DNA from: Citrifermentans bemidjiense Bem
GTDB lineage: Bacteria > Desulfobacterota > Desulfuromonadia > Geobacterales > Geobacteraceae
Length of the DNA stretch: 64,000 bases
Assembly (NCBI RefSeq): GCF_000020725.1
Contig: NC_011146.1
Location: forward strand, 434,001-498,000
Direction of reading: 5' to 3'
The notes under the pieces were generated by a model that worked only from the letters and a program-made list of their open reading frames with translations, was not told where the DNA came from and searched no databases. Made by a program: the position numbers and the translations under genes. Shown piece by piece: positions 7,204 to 16,778 of the stretch (its first letter is position 1; every line of letters begins with the position of its first letter).

Positions 7204-9881
7204 TGACGACTGAAACAGAGACGCTGTACCTTCTGGACGGCTCTTCCTACATATACCGCGCCTATTTCGCCATCAGGCACCTCTCCTCCCCCAGCGGTTT
7301 TCCCACCAACGCGCTCTACGGCTTCACCCAGATGCTTCTTAAGGTGATGAAGGACCGGGCTCCCGCCCACGTCGCCGTCATCTTCGACGCCGGCAAGATC
7401 ACCTTCAGAAACGAGCTCTTCCCCGCCTACAAGGCGACCAGGAGCGCCATGCCGGAGGACCTGGCCCAGCAGATCGAGCCGATCAAGCAGATGGTGCGCG
7501 CCTTCAACATCCCGGCGCTGGAGCTGCCGGGGTTCGAGGCGGACGACATCATCGGGACCATCGCCAAGAAGTGCGAGGCTCAAGGGATGGCCTGCGTCGT
7601 TGTGACCGGCGACAAGGACCTGATGCAGATCGTCTCCGACCGGGTCACCCTGCTCGACACCATGAAGGAGAAGAGCTTCGGCATAGCCGACGTGTACGAG
7701 AAGTTCGGGGTGGCGCCGGAGCGTGTGGTGGACGTGCTGGCGCTTTGGGGTGACGCTTCCGACAACATCCCCGGCGTCCCCGGCATCGGCGAGGTGACGG
7801 CCAAGAAGCTCTTGCAGGAATTCGGCTCTCTGGACGAGCTTCTGGCCCGCGCCGGCGAGGTGAAGGGGAAAAACGGCGAGAGGCTCGTGGAGTTCGCCGA
7901 CCAGGCGCGCCTATGCCGCACCCTTGCCACCATCGACTGCAACGTCCCCATCGAGTACAGCGTCGACGACTTCGCGGTGACTCCGCCGGACAACCGCCGC
8001 CTGGCGGCCCTGTTCCGGGAGTACGGCTTCGTGACCCTCTTGAAGGACCTGACCAGCTCTCCCACCCTCTCCTGCGACCGTTACTCGCTGGTCCTTACCG
8101 AGGAGGAGCTGCGCCGCGTGGTGGCCGAGCTGGAGGCGGCCCCCGCCTTCGCCATCGACCTGGAGACCACGAGCCTGAACCCCAGGGAGGCGCGGGTCGT
8201 GGGATACGCGGTCAGCTGCCGGCCGCACGAGGCCCGGTACATCCCGGTCGGGCACCGCTATCTCGGGGCTCCGGAGCAGCTTCCCGAGGCCCTGGTGCTT
8301 GAGATCCTCGGGCCGCTTCTGAAGGACCCGGCGCGCCGCAAGATCGGCCAGAACCTGAAGTACGACTACCAGGTGCTCCGGATGGCGGGGTTCGAAATGG
8401 AGGGGATCTGGTGCGACACCATGCTGGCCGCCTACCTGGTCAACCCGGCGCGCAACAGCCAGGGGCTGGACGCCCTGGCCTTGGAGTACCTGGACCACCG
8501 CATGATCTCGTACGCGGAGGTGGCGGGGAGCGGCAAATGCGAGCTGAACTTCTCCGAGGTGGATTTGGACCGTGCTGGCCCCTACTCCTGCGAGGACGCC
8601 GACGCCACGTATCTCTTGCACGAGATACTGCTCCCCAAGGTGCGGGAGCAGGGGATGGAAGAGCTCCTGTTCGACTTGGAGATGCCGCTGATGCGGATTC
8701 TGGCCGATATGGAGCTCCACGGGGTGAAGCTGGACGTTGACCTCATGAAGGAGCTTTCCGCCGGTTTCGGCAAACAGCTGATCGAGCTGGAGGCGCAGAT
8801 CCACGAGCACTGCGGCGGCCCCTTCAACATCAACTCCCCCAAACAGCTGGGGGAGATGCTTTTCGAGCGTATGGGGCTTGCCGTCGGGAAAAAAACCAAG
8901 GGGAAGACCGGCTGGTCCACCAACGTGGAGGAGCTGGAGCGGCTGGCCGAGGAGCACGAGGTGGCGCGGCTCCTTTTGCAGTACCGAAGCATCTCGAAGC
9001 TGAAGTCGACCTATACCGACGCGCTCCCCAAACTGGTCGATCCTGCCACCGGCCGCGTGCACACCTCCTATAACCAGGCGGTGACCAGCACCGGCAGGCT
9101 CTCCTCCAGCGACCCCAACCTCCAGAACATACCGATCCGGGGCGAAGAGGGGCGCGGCATCAGGCGCGCCTTCATCGCGGAGCCGGGGAGCCTCATGCTT
9201 TCCGCCGATTACTCCCAGATCGAGCTCAGGGTGCTGGCGCACCTCTCCGGCGACCGTGTCCTCTGCGAGGCCTTCGCCGCCGGCGAGGACATCCATCGCC
9301 GCACCGCGTCCGAGGTGTTCGGCATGTTCCCGGAGCTGGTGACCTCCGAGATGAGGCGCCAGGCCAAGGTGATCAACTTCGGCGTCATCTACGGCCAGGG
9401 GGCCTTCAGCCTCGCCAAGGAGCTGGGGGTGACCCCCAAGCAGGCAAAGGCTTTCATCGACAGCTACTTCGAGCGCCACAGCGGCGCGCGGAGCTTTCTG
9501 GACAGCTGCATCAGGGAAGCGGAGGTCTGCGGCTTCGTCACCACCATAATGGGGAGACGGCTCTGCATCCCCGAGATAGCCAGCAAAAACGGCAACGTGC
9601 GCGCCTTCGCCCAGAGAAACGCGGTTAACTACCCGATCCAGGGATCGGCCGCCGACATCATCAAGGCAGCCATGCTGAGGGTGATCCGCCGCATGCAGCA
9701 GGAGCGGGTGGCGAGCCGGCTCATCATGCAGGTCCACGACGAACTGGTTTTCGAAGTTCCCGAGGCGGAGCGCGATCTCATGGAGGAACTGGTGCGGACC
9801 GAGATGGAGGGAGCCCTGCCGCTGTCGGTGCCGCTCAAGGTGGACCTCAATTTCGGGCTTAACTGGAGCGAGGCGCACTAG
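7203..9881 (+). CDS. polA: DNA polymerase I
   Basis: 892 residues from the GTG at 7203, chosen because GAGGAG precedes it and the protein then begins at the conserved LYLLDGSSYIYRAYF; the frame is open further upstream to 7098. Three domains are present. The 5' nuclease is about residues 1-290. The 3'-5' exonuclease starts near 316 with an intact DLETT motif and a later EDADATY. The polymerase has DYSQIELRVLAHL (about 667), the finger helix RRQAKVINFGVIYG and QVHDELVFEVP (about 842). It fills gaps and removes RNA primers. The intact DxE suggests proofreading is retained. Confidence 0.97.
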   Translation: MTTETETLYLLDGSSYIYRAYFAIRHLSSPSGFPTNALYGFTQMLLKVMKDRAPAHVAVIFDAGKITFRNELFPAYKATRSAMPEDLAQQIEPIKQMVRAFNIPALELPGFEADDIIGTIAKKCEAQGMACVVVTGDKDLMQIVSDRVTLLDTMKEKSFGIADVYEKFGVAPERVVDVLALWGDASDNIPGVPGIGEVTAKKLLQEFGSLDELLARAGEVKGKNGERLVEFADQARLCRTLATIDCNVPIEYSVDDFAVTPPDNRRLAALFREYGFVTLLKDLTSSPTLSCDRYSLVLTEEELRRVVAELEAAPAFAIDLETTSLNPREARVVGYAVSCRPHEARYIPVGHRYLGAPEQLPEALVLEILGPLLKDPARRKIGQNLKYDYQVLRMAGFEMEGIWCDTMLAAYLVNPARNSQGLDALALEYLDHRMISYAEVAGSGKCELNFSEVDLDRAGPYSCEDADATYLLHEILLPKVREQGMEELLFDLEMPLMRILADMELHGVKLDVDLMKELSAGFGKQLIELEAQIHEHCGGPFNINSPKQLGEMLFERMGLAVGKKTKGKTGWSTNVEELERLAEEHEVARLLLQYRSISKLKSTYTDALPKLVDPATGRVHTSYNQAVTSTGRLSSSDPNLQNIPIRGEEGRGIRRAFIAEPGSLMLSADYSQIELRVLAHLSGDRVLCEAFAAGEDIHRRTASEVFGMFPELVTSEMRRQAKVINFGVIYGQGAFSLAKELGVTPKQAKAFIDSYFERHSGARSFLDSCIREAEVCGFVTTIMGRRLCIPEIASKNGNVRAFAQRNAVNYPIQGSAADIIKAAMLRVIRRMQQERVASRLIMQVHDELVFEVPEAERDLMEELVRTEMEGALPLSVPLKVDLNFGLNWSEAH

Positions 9882-9950
9882 ATCAGGGAGCGGGGTGGCC
9901 AGCGATTAGACTGGTCAGGTTGATATTAAAGGCTTTCCGGAGAGGCGATT

Positions 9951-10940
9951 ATGACCGAGCAGTTGGAGCAGTACCAAGCGCATTTCCAGGAAGGTGGACG
10001 GGTCAGGGTAGGGGTGCCGCTGAAGGGGGGAGGCGCCTTCTCCGAATGGGGAACAGTGGCTTCGCTGGACGACGACCTCCTCCAGCTCTACCTCTCAAGG
10101 GACTCGCTTCCCGAGCAGGCGCGCCTGGAACTGGGGCGGACCCTGGATCTGGCGCTCGACGGAAAGCAGGGGCCGCTCGCCTGCCGCGGCGTGCTGGTCG
10201 CCGACCATGCAGCGGACCACCGCCTGGTGCTGCGGCTGGTGGAGGACGTGGTCCCGTATGAGCCGAGGGAATACTTCCGTCAGGACGTCTACCTTCCCCT
10301 GATCTATCGGCGCACCTTGAGCCAGGTTGCCGAGGAGGTCCGGCTGCGCTGGGAGCACTCGCGCCGGGAGATCGAGCTGGCCGCGCAAGACCCGGATCCG
10401 GACGAGCCTGAGGAAGTGGCGGACGCAAGGGAGGAGATCAGGGCGAGGCTGGAAAAGCGCAAGACGGCGCCCCCTTTGGCCGCCAACCTAAGCGGCGGGG
10501 GGGCGAGGCTCAACATCGCCGAGCGTTTTGCCGAGGGGGAGTTGGTGGAGTTGAGCATCTACCTGCCACAGCACTCCAGGATGATAGAAATCATCGGCGA
10601 GGTGGTCCAGGTGACGGCGCTTCCGGACCGGGTGCGTTTTAGCACGGCGCTCAGGTACCGCTTCATCGACGAGGCCGACCGGGACCGGCTGATCGGCTAC
10701 ATTTCGGCCGAGCAGTTGCACCAGATGTCGCAACATGGGCCGCGGGTGCTGCTCCCCCCGCCGGAGGAGCCTTCAGTTTGGCGCCGCCGCCTGCAGGTGA
10801 CCTTCGTTCTTGCGCTTCTGGCGGGATTCCTCGGCTGCCAGGCGCGGGCCATTCTGGTGGCGAAACAGCGGGGCGAGAAGTGGGAGGTGCAGCGGGTCTT
10901 CGACCAGGGGTTCATGGAATTCCTCAGGCGGCAGAGGTGA
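9951..10940 (+). CDS. PilZ domain protein with a C-terminal membrane segment
   Basis: 329 residues. An N-terminal flagellar-brake-like half (residues 1-110) is followed by a charged helical linker (about 125-165) and a PilZ-like segment with NLSGGGARL near residue 180. The end carries one hydrophobic helix (about 280-300). The RxxxR motif normally needed for cyclic-di-GMP binding is not obvious just before NLSGGG, although several arginines occur in RRTLSQ and RLEKRK. It is probably a cyclic-di-GMP effector at the membrane, but ligand binding is uncertain. The last 17 bases overlap the convergent HDOD gene. Confidence 0.75.
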   Translation: MTEQLEQYQAHFQEGGRVRVGVPLKGGGAFSEWGTVASLDDDLLQLYLSRDSLPEQARLELGRTLDLALDGKQGPLACRGVLVADHAADHRLVLRLVEDVVPYEPREYFRQDVYLPLIYRRTLSQVAEEVRLRWEHSRREIELAAQDPDPDEPEEVADAREEIRARLEKRKTAPPLAANLSGGGARLNIAERFAEGELVELSIYLPQHSRMIEIIGEVVQVTALPDRVRFSTALRYRFIDEADRDRLIGYISAEQLHQMSQHGPRVLLPPPEEPSVWRRRLQVTFVLALLAGFLGCQARAILVAKQRGEKWEVQRVFDQGFMEFLRRQR

Positions 10941-11781
10941 CGGTGACCATCTCCATGGCGTCCTCGATGGTGATTTCCAGCTCGGCCAGCATGATCTCCT
11001 TGATGCCCATCCCCTGGGCCTCGAAGGTTGCGGCGAGCATCAGGTTCGGCTCCGGCGGCGAGCCGAGCCCGAGTTTGCGGCAGGCGTGATCCACCAAGCG
11101 CACCAGGGTGAGGAGCACGTCGCTCGTGTCGCTTTGCTCCTTGTGGTGGTCCCTGACGATGGTGCAGTAAATCTCCGGGAGGTTCCACTTCTGCATCAGC
11201 TGGTACCCCGTTTCGGCGTGCATCGCAGTCATGATCTCGTTGGTCAACTCCCGTGACACCCCTTTCTGCCCGCTGTCCGCGAGCATGATCCCCTCCAGCA
11301 CCCTGAGAATCAACAGGCAGCCGATGTCGTGCAGGAGCCCGGCGATGAACCCCTCTTGCGCTAGCTGCTTATAGCCGCTTTTCTCGCACAGCCACCTGGT
11401 CCCGATGGCGCAGCCGATGGCGTGCTTCCACAAAAGCTGGGAGTGGCTCTTCAACTCGGGCATGGTGAAGCTGTTGTAGCTGCTTTGCTGTGAGGCGAGC
11501 ATGGCGACGCTGGCGATCTCCCGCGCCCCCAGCCGTATTACCGCGTCGGTGATGGTGGTGACCTTGGCGAGACCGCTGAAAAAGGCGGAGTTGGCGAGCC
11601 TCAGGATCTGGCTGGTGAGCGCCTGGTCCTTGATGATCAGCGCCACCACCTGATCGATGCTGAAGTCCGTGGCCGCCAGGATCCCCTGCAACTTTAGGGC
11701 GATGGGGTGGAACACCGGCAGGTTGAGCGATTCTGATTCTAGCTGCTCCTTTACTACCTCGACAAAGGGTCTGCTGTGCAT
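10924..11781 (-). CDS. HDOD domain protein
   Basis: 285 residues. The HDOD core is recognised from LPVFHPIALKLQGIL, QALTSQILRLANSAFF, AVIRLGAREIASVAM and GFIAGLLHDIGCLLIL. HDOD proteins are degenerate HD hydrolases acting as signalling scaffolds rather than enzymes. It is one base downstream of the GspE-like ATPase gene on the same strand, so the two are very likely one transcription unit. Confidence 0.9.
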   Translation of the reverse strand: MHSRPFVEVVKEQLESESLNLPVFHPIALKLQGILAATDFSIDQVVALIIKDQALTSQILRLANSAFFSGLAKVTTITDAVIRLGAREIASVAMLASQQSSYNSFTMPELKSHSQLLWKHAIGCAIGTRWLCEKSGYKQLAQEGFIAGLLHDIGCLLILRVLEGIMLADSGQKGVSRELTNEIMTAMHAETGYQLMQKWNLPEIYCTIVRDHHKEQSDTSDVLLTLVRLVDHACRKLGLGSPPEPNLMLAATFEAQGMGIKEIMLAELEITIEDAMEMVTVTSAA

Positions 11782-11782
11782 G

Positions 11783-13699
11783 TCAATCCCCCAAAAGGCG
11801 CCTGATCTCGGAAATCGGGCGCGGTTTGCCGATCCTGGGGAGGAGCCGCACCGTGTCGTGCAGCGACACCAGCCCCGCGGCTGCCTTGCAAAGCCCCGAC
11901 TCCAGGAGCGTGACCATTCCGGTGCTCTCCGTGGAGATCTTCCTGATCTCGTAGGAGGTCTTCTTGCTGAGGATGGCGTCCTTCACCAGTTCGTTCAGTA
12001 TCAGCATCTCGAATACGCCAACCCTGCCGCGGTACCCGCTGTACCTGCATTTGGCGCACCCCCGTCCGATCCTGAACTCGGCCCCCCGCAGGTCGGCGTT
12101 GCTGTAGCCTATCCGCCGGAGCTCGGTCGGCGTGGGAAGGTAGCTCTCGCTGCACTCAGGACAGATGCGGCGCAAAAGCCGCTGCGCCAGGACGCAGACC
12201 ACGGTGGAGGCGATCAGGAATGCCTCGATGTTCATGTTCATCAGGCGCAGGAGCCCCCCGACGCTGTCCTCGGTGTGAAAGGTGGTGAGGACCTTGTGCC
12301 CGGTGAGCGCCGCCTGGATCGCGGTTTCGGCGGAGAAGCTGTCCCGGATTTCTCCCAGGACGATCACGTCGGGGTCCTGGCGCACGATGTGCCTGAGGGT
12401 TTCCTCGAAGGTCACCCCGATCTTCTGATTGATGGAGCACTGGGCGATCCCCTCAATCACGTATTCAACCGGTTCCTCGGCGGTGACGATGGAGGTGTTC
12501 AGGTCGTTTAGGTGGTGCACGCAACTGTACAGCGTGGAGGTCTTGCCGCTGCCGGTAGGCCCGGTGACGATCAGGACGCCGCTTGGCGTATCCAGCGCGT
12601 CGTCGATGAAGCGCTCCAGCATGCGCCCGGACATGCCGATCTCCTTGAGATCGAGGAGTTCCGCTTTCATACTCAGAAGGCGGAGCACGATCTTCTCTCC
12701 GTGGATGGTGATGTAGAAGGAGACCCTCATGTCCAGAGTGTTGCCGCTCTTTGCGCTTTCGTAGCAGATCCGGCCGTCCTGGTGCCTCCTCCTCTCGGCG
12801 ATGTCCGCCTCGGCCATAACCTTGATCCTGCTGCTGATGGGAAGCGCCAGCTCCCTGGCGAAGTCCTTGTATAGGACCAGCATCCCGTCCCGCCTGAAGC
12901 GCACCCTGAGCGCGCTGCGCATCGGCTCGATATGTATGTCGCTTGCCCCCTCCTTCAGGGCCTCTTCGAAGATGGAATTCACAATGCCGGTCACCGTGTG
13001 CTCGTCGGTCGCCGTGCCGTCCCCCTGCACCATCCCCCGCTTCAAGAGGCTGAGCGCGTCCCGGATCGCCTTCATGGTGCAGATGGCGAAGGAGGTGGTG
13101 TTCTGGCCGAACAGCTTCTCCGCCGTCTTTCTCCCCTCCAGGTTCAGGGGGTCCGCGATCGCCACCAGGACCTTCCCCTCCTCCTCCTTGACGGGAACGA
13201 AGCTGTGCTGCGCCAGCCAGTGCTGGGGGACCCGGCCCAAAAGCGCCCGGTCGATGCTGGAGGCGTCCAGGTCGATGAAAGGGAACCCCAGTTGGAAGGC
13301 GAGCACCTCCGCCAGGGTGTACTCCTCGATAAAGCGCTGTTCCACCAGGATCTCGCCCAGCATCTTGCAGTTTTCCCCGTCCCGCTGTATCCCGAGGGCG
13401 GCCTGCAACTCTCCCGGTTTCAGGTAGCCGAGTTCCACCAGCAGGGCCCCGAGCTTCACCGATACCATGTTGCTCCGGAGCGTCTCCCTGAGCTGCTCCC
13501 GGGTGAAGAAGCCGAGCTCCAGCAGCACGCCGACCAGCGTTCTCGGGGAGAGGAGTTTTGCCTTGACCCGCTGCGCGTAACTGAGCTGGGTGTCCGCGAG
13601 GTAACCCGACTTCATCAGCAGGGCCGCGATCTCGAGGCCGGAGTCGTCCATCCCTTCCTTGCGATCCGCCTCTAATTTATAGTTGCCGTGACTCTCCAT
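11783..13699 (-). CDS. GspE/PilB-type secretion ATPase with tandem MshEN repeats
   Basis: 638 residues. The N-terminal 170 residues contain three repeats of the LGxxLxxxGxIxxxxLxxAL type (VGVLLELGFFTREQLRETL, LGALLVELGYLKPGELQAAL, LGEILVEQRFIEEYTLAEVL), the MshEN fold that binds cyclic-di-GMP in several pilus ATPases. The C-terminal ATPase has Walker A GPTGSGKTST, Walker B VIVLGEIRD, the His box LTTFHTEDS and a zinc tetracysteine (CPEC...CAKC). No pilin or secretion genes are beside it, and its neighbour is an HDOD gene. It may drive a type IV pilus or type II system encoded elsewhere, or serve as an orphan regulator. Confidence 0.88.
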   Translation of the reverse strand: MESHGNYKLEADRKEGMDDSGLEIAALLMKSGYLADTQLSYAQRVKAKLLSPRTLVGVLLELGFFTREQLRETLRSNMVSVKLGALLVELGYLKPGELQAALGIQRDGENCKMLGEILVEQRFIEEYTLAEVLAFQLGFPFIDLDASSIDRALLGRVPQHWLAQHSFVPVKEEEGKVLVAIADPLNLEGRKTAEKLFGQNTTSFAICTMKAIRDALSLLKRGMVQGDGTATDEHTVTGIVNSIFEEALKEGASDIHIEPMRSALRVRFRRDGMLVLYKDFARELALPISSRIKVMAEADIAERRRHQDGRICYESAKSGNTLDMRVSFYITIHGEKIVLRLLSMKAELLDLKEIGMSGRMLERFIDDALDTPSGVLIVTGPTGSGKTSTLYSCVHHLNDLNTSIVTAEEPVEYVIEGIAQCSINQKIGVTFEETLRHIVRQDPDVIVLGEIRDSFSAETAIQAALTGHKVLTTFHTEDSVGGLLRLMNMNIEAFLIASTVVCVLAQRLLRRICPECSESYLPTPTELRRIGYSNADLRGAEFRIGRGCAKCRYSGYRGRVGVFEMLILNELVKDAILSKKTSYEIRKISTESTGMVTLLESGLCKAAAGLVSLHDTVRLLPRIGKPRPISEIRRLLGD

Positions 13700-14067
13700 A
13701 CACCATCTCCTGCGCCCGTGCTGATCGCCCTCTCTTTACATTGGTTCCGATCGCAGCCACTCTTCATTGACATGGGTCCCGATTCCTTGGTAGTATACCA
13801 TGCCAATTGGAGTGAGCTAATTTAACTCCTCTGAAGAAGTCGCCGTTTGTTCGCTGAATTTTCCCCAGGCATATTGAATAGTTATCCGCCGGAATGGCGG
13901 TGGCCGCCGCTGCAAAAAATGTGGCGCCTGCCGCCTTAGTTCCCTTGGCAAGACGATCGGCGCAGGGTTGGAGCGCTTGGATCGCTATGTTCATTAGATT
14001 CAGGGTGCACTCCGTTCCAGAAGGGGACAGGACAACAGCCGGGGTGAATAGATAGAGAGGCCGTAGC
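13700..14067. other. Intergenic region between divergent genes
   Basis: 368 bases between the GspE-like gene and the Smr gene. It must contain both promoters. I see only weak short inverted repeats (for example GGAGT...ACTCC near 13820) and no convincing gene, riboswitch or terminator. Confidence 0.5.
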
Positions 14068-14778
14068 ATGAAGAAGAAAGAGAAGCCGAAACAAAAGCAG
14101 AAGGAGTTCAGCGCCTCCCCCTTTAAGGCGCTGAAGGGCGCCGCACTGGATTTGAGTGCGGAAGCCCAGCCCCAAGCGCCGGCGCCCCAAAAACCGCAAA
14201 AAAGCGCCCCGAACCTGAGCGACGAGCTCCTTTTCCTCGACGCCGTAGCCGATGTGCGCCCCCTGCGTGCCACCGCGGTCACCCCGGCCAAGGCCAACGC
14301 CAACGCCAAGGCACATGGCGCCGCAAGGAGGGAGCGCGAAGAGGAAGAGCAGCGCGCCTTCTTGCAGGCCCTGGACCAATTGAAGCTCGATGTCCGTTTC
14401 CAGGACGAGTTCGCGGAGCCGGAATCCCCCGACCGTCCGGCCCCGGTGAACCGGCTGCGGCAGATAAGGCGCGGCGGGATCAGGATCGACCTGCAGCTCG
14501 ACCTGCACGGCCTGACCCGGGAGGAGGCCCTGGAGAACCTGGACCGCTTCGTCAAGGGGGCCTATAACCGCGGGCAGAAAGGTGTGCTGGTGATCACCGG
14601 CAAGGGGAACAATTCCGCCGGCGAACCTGTTCTCAAGTCCGCAGTCGCCGGCTGGCTCAGGGAGAAGGGAAAGGGGATGGTCTCCGAATTCATCCAGGCC
14701 CCCAACGACATGGGGGGGAGCGGCGCGGTAGTGGTCTTCCTCAAGGAAAAGAAGGCGCCGGAACCGGAGCAAGGGTAG
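14068..14778 (+). CDS. Smr (small MutS-related) domain protein
   Basis: 236 residues. The first 110 are low-complexity, rich in Lys, Ala, Pro and Gln. The Smr domain follows (about residues 145-232), with LDLHGLTREEAL, VLVITGKGNNS and the end GGSGAVVVFL. Stand-alone Smr proteins are nucleases acting on DNA or, in some cases, on mRNA at collided ribosomes. The LDLHG and TGKG motifs are intact. It is followed 31 bases later by the broken ROK gene. Confidence 0.88.
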   Translation: MKKKEKPKQKQKEFSASPFKALKGAALDLSAEAQPQAPAPQKPQKSAPNLSDELLFLDAVADVRPLRATAVTPAKANANAKAHGAARREREEEEQRAFLQALDQLKLDVRFQDEFAEPESPDRPAPVNRLRQIRRGGIRIDLQLDLHGLTREEALENLDRFVKGAYNRGQKGVLVITGKGNNSAGEPVLKSAVAGWLREKGKGMVSEFIQAPNDMGGSGAVVVFLKEKKAPEPEQG

Positions 14779-14809
14779 CGCCCTCTTTCCCGCAGCAACA
14801 GGAGCAGCG

Positions 14810-15723
14810 ATGCCGGCATCGGAACCGTACCGCATAGGAGTGGATCTGGGCGGGACCAAGACGGAGGTCGTGGTGCTCGATCCGCAGGACGGGGTTGTCT
14901 TCAGGGAAAGGAGGAAGACCCCGCTGGTTGAGGGATACCATGCCGTGCTGAACTGCGTGGCCGACCTGGTGCGGGATGGGGCCTGCCGGGTGCCGGCGGC
15001 TAATAGCTGCACGGTCGGCATCGGCATCCCGGGCTCCGTCGATGCCGTCAGCGGAATGGTGCGCAACGCCAACTCGGTCTGCCTTATAGGGCGCCCGTTG
15101 CAGGCCGATCTGGAGCGGCTTTTGGGTAGGAGGATCGGGGTAAGAAACGACGCCGACTGCTTCGCCATGGCCGAATGCCGCAAGGGGGCGGGAGCGGGTT
15201 ACGGCCTTGTCTTCGGCGTCATCATGGGAACCGGTTGCGGCGGGGGATCTGCGTCGACGGCGTGGTGCGCGAGGGACCGCACCGGATCTGCGGGGAGTGG
15301 GGGCATTTCTCTCTCGACCCTTCCGGCCCCCCTTGTTACTGCGGCAACCGGGGGTGCATCGAGACCAAGATCAGCGGCTCCGGGGTAGAGGCCGCATTTG
15401 CCGCGCGCTACGGCGAGAGCCTCAGCATGAAGGAGATAGTGACGGGGGCAAGGCTCGGAGATCCGCGCTGCGCGACTGCCTTCAACGCCTTCCTGGACGA
15501 CTTCGGGCGCAGCCTGGGCGGCGTCATCTCCATTCTCGACCCCGATGCGGTGGTACTGGGCGGGGGACTTTCCAACATCGACGAACTCTACCTCGCAGGC
15601 GTCGAGCGGGTGAGGCACTACGCCTTCCACAACGACCTGCGCACCCCGATCCTGAAGCACATGCTGGGGGATTCGGCCGGGGTGTTCGGCGCGGCCTGGA
15701 TCGGTACCGGTTCGGCTCCCTGA
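14810..15723 (+). pseudogene. ROK family sugar kinase/regulator, one-base frameshift
   Basis: Two overlapping frames together make one ROK protein of about 305 residues. The first (from 14810) has the phosphate-binding IGVDLGGTKTEVVVLD and GIGIPGSVD and reads to GTGCGGG. The second continues ICVDGVVREGPHRICGEWGHF with the zinc motif GPPCYCGNRGCIE and ends at 15723. The frames join at a run of five G residues at 15242-15246, where one base appears to be missing. The product would be a glucokinase-like or N-acetylsugar kinase. It is either a true recent frameshift or a sequencing error; no ROK N-terminal HTH is present. Confidence 0.85.
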
Positions 15724-15871
15724 GCGCCGCCATTTCTTCATTGGTTTGAATTGATAATTGCTGCTGCTATAGTTTGTCTTCGTGCCGGCCCCCCGGTAGC
15801 CGGAAACCCGCGGCAGTCCGCTCCCTACAGCCGGCCCACCAAGCCACCAGCTCTCACACAGGCGGTGCCTC

Positions 15872-16291
15872 ATGGAAACGCAACCAGGCAAAAGGGTCAA
15901 CATCAGGTACAAATGCAAACTGGATGACGGCAGGGTCTACCTCGTCGGCGAGCGGAACACCCTGGAGTTCCTGGTCGGCTCCGGGCGCGTCCCGAAGTCG
16001 CTCGAGGCGGGGCTTTTAGGAATGCAGCAGGGGGACCATCGCGTGGTACGCGTCCCCGCCGCGGAGGCGGAGCTCTTCCCCTTCCCCAAGGGATCGCATT
16101 TTGCCTTCAGCACCGGAGGGGCACCGGGAATCGCCTACGATTTCGGCCCCGGGGCGGGAGGGGACGTCTCCCACTCCATCCCTGGCAACCGGGACTACCG
16201 GGAGCCGCTTCCCGCAGGCACCGACGTCCTGTTCGAGGTGGAGATGCTTTCCGTCAAGGACGAAGTCACAGCTTCTCCCGGACGCTCCTGA
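15872..16291 (+). CDS. FKBP-type peptidyl-prolyl isomerase (SlyD-like)
   Basis: 139 residues. The start KRVNIRYKCKLDDGRVYLVG and the segment SGRVPKSLEAGLLGMQQGDHRVVRV are typical of FKBP/SlyD folds, and the end DVLFEVEMLSV is the last strand. FKBPs speed prolyl isomerisation and assist folding. The insert-in-flap region (about residues 65-105) is atypical and glycine-rich, so activity may be altered. Its 3' end overlaps the convergent thiamine-binding gene by 26 bases. Confidence 0.78.
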   Translation: METQPGKRVNIRYKCKLDDGRVYLVGERNTLEFLVGSGRVPKSLEAGLLGMQQGDHRVVRVPAAEAELFPFPKGSHFAFSTGGAPGIAYDFGPGAGGDVSHSIPGNRDYREPLPAGTDVLFEVEMLSVKDEVTASPGRS

Positions 16292-16562
16292 TCTTGTCCT
16301 CCATGCTCTGGTTCCGGTCGGTCCGGGTCCCGAGCTTGATGGTGGTGGTGATGCGCGGAGCCCCCATGCCGTGCACCACCTCGTGACACCGCTTGATGGC
16401 CGCGAACACCTCGTCCCATTCCCCCTCAATGTTGGTCCCGTAACTATGCAAAGCAATCTTCAGCCCCGCCTCGGTAAGTACCTTCTCGCATGCGGCGATG
16501 TAACTCGAAACAGAGACGCCGACACCAAGAGGAACGACGCAAAGATCCACCAGAACTTTCAT
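16266..16562 (-). CDS. MTH1187 family thiamine-binding protein
   Basis: 98 residues from the ATG at 16562, chosen because AGGAG lies nine bases upstream; the open frame extends to 16610. The protein starts MKVLVDLCVVPLGVGVSVSSY and has the SYGTNIEGEWDEVFAAIKRCHE segment of the YkoF/MTH1187 family (PF01910). Members bind thiamine or its pyrimidine part and form small ferredoxin-like oligomers. No thiamine genes are adjacent. Confidence 0.85.
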   Translation of the reverse strand: MKVLVDLCVVPLGVGVSVSSYIAACEKVLTEAGLKIALHSYGTNIEGEWDEVFAAIKRCHEVVHGMGAPRITTTIKLGTRTDRNQSMEDKIRSVREKL

Positions 16563-16707
16563 CTTCTTTTCTCCTGTCACGACAGATTTGGGATGACAAC
16601 ACCGCGGCAATCATAGACCAAAGGCAGTATCAAATAAAGTTAAAGCTGATACTGTCGCGATCCAGACAGTAACCCTTTATCGTCCTGCCTTATTGCGCCC
16701 GCCCTGG

Positions 16708-16735
16708 TTGACATACCCTGCGCGCTACCTAAACT
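16708..16735 (+). promoter_or_regulatory. Sigma-70-like promoter of the SDR gene
   Basis: TTGACA (16708-16713), 16-base spacer, TAAACT (16730-16735). It lies about 43 bases before the ATG at 16779. Confidence 0.45.
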
Positions 16736-16778
16736 AAACCCTGTCGGTAACGGCAGTTTTGAGTGAGTCGGGGGCGAA

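Noticed and set aside
7911..9878. 655-codon open frame on the minus strand opposite polA
   Set aside because: It lies wholly opposite the conserved polA gene, has no family-like sequence, and such antisense frames are common in high-GC DNA.
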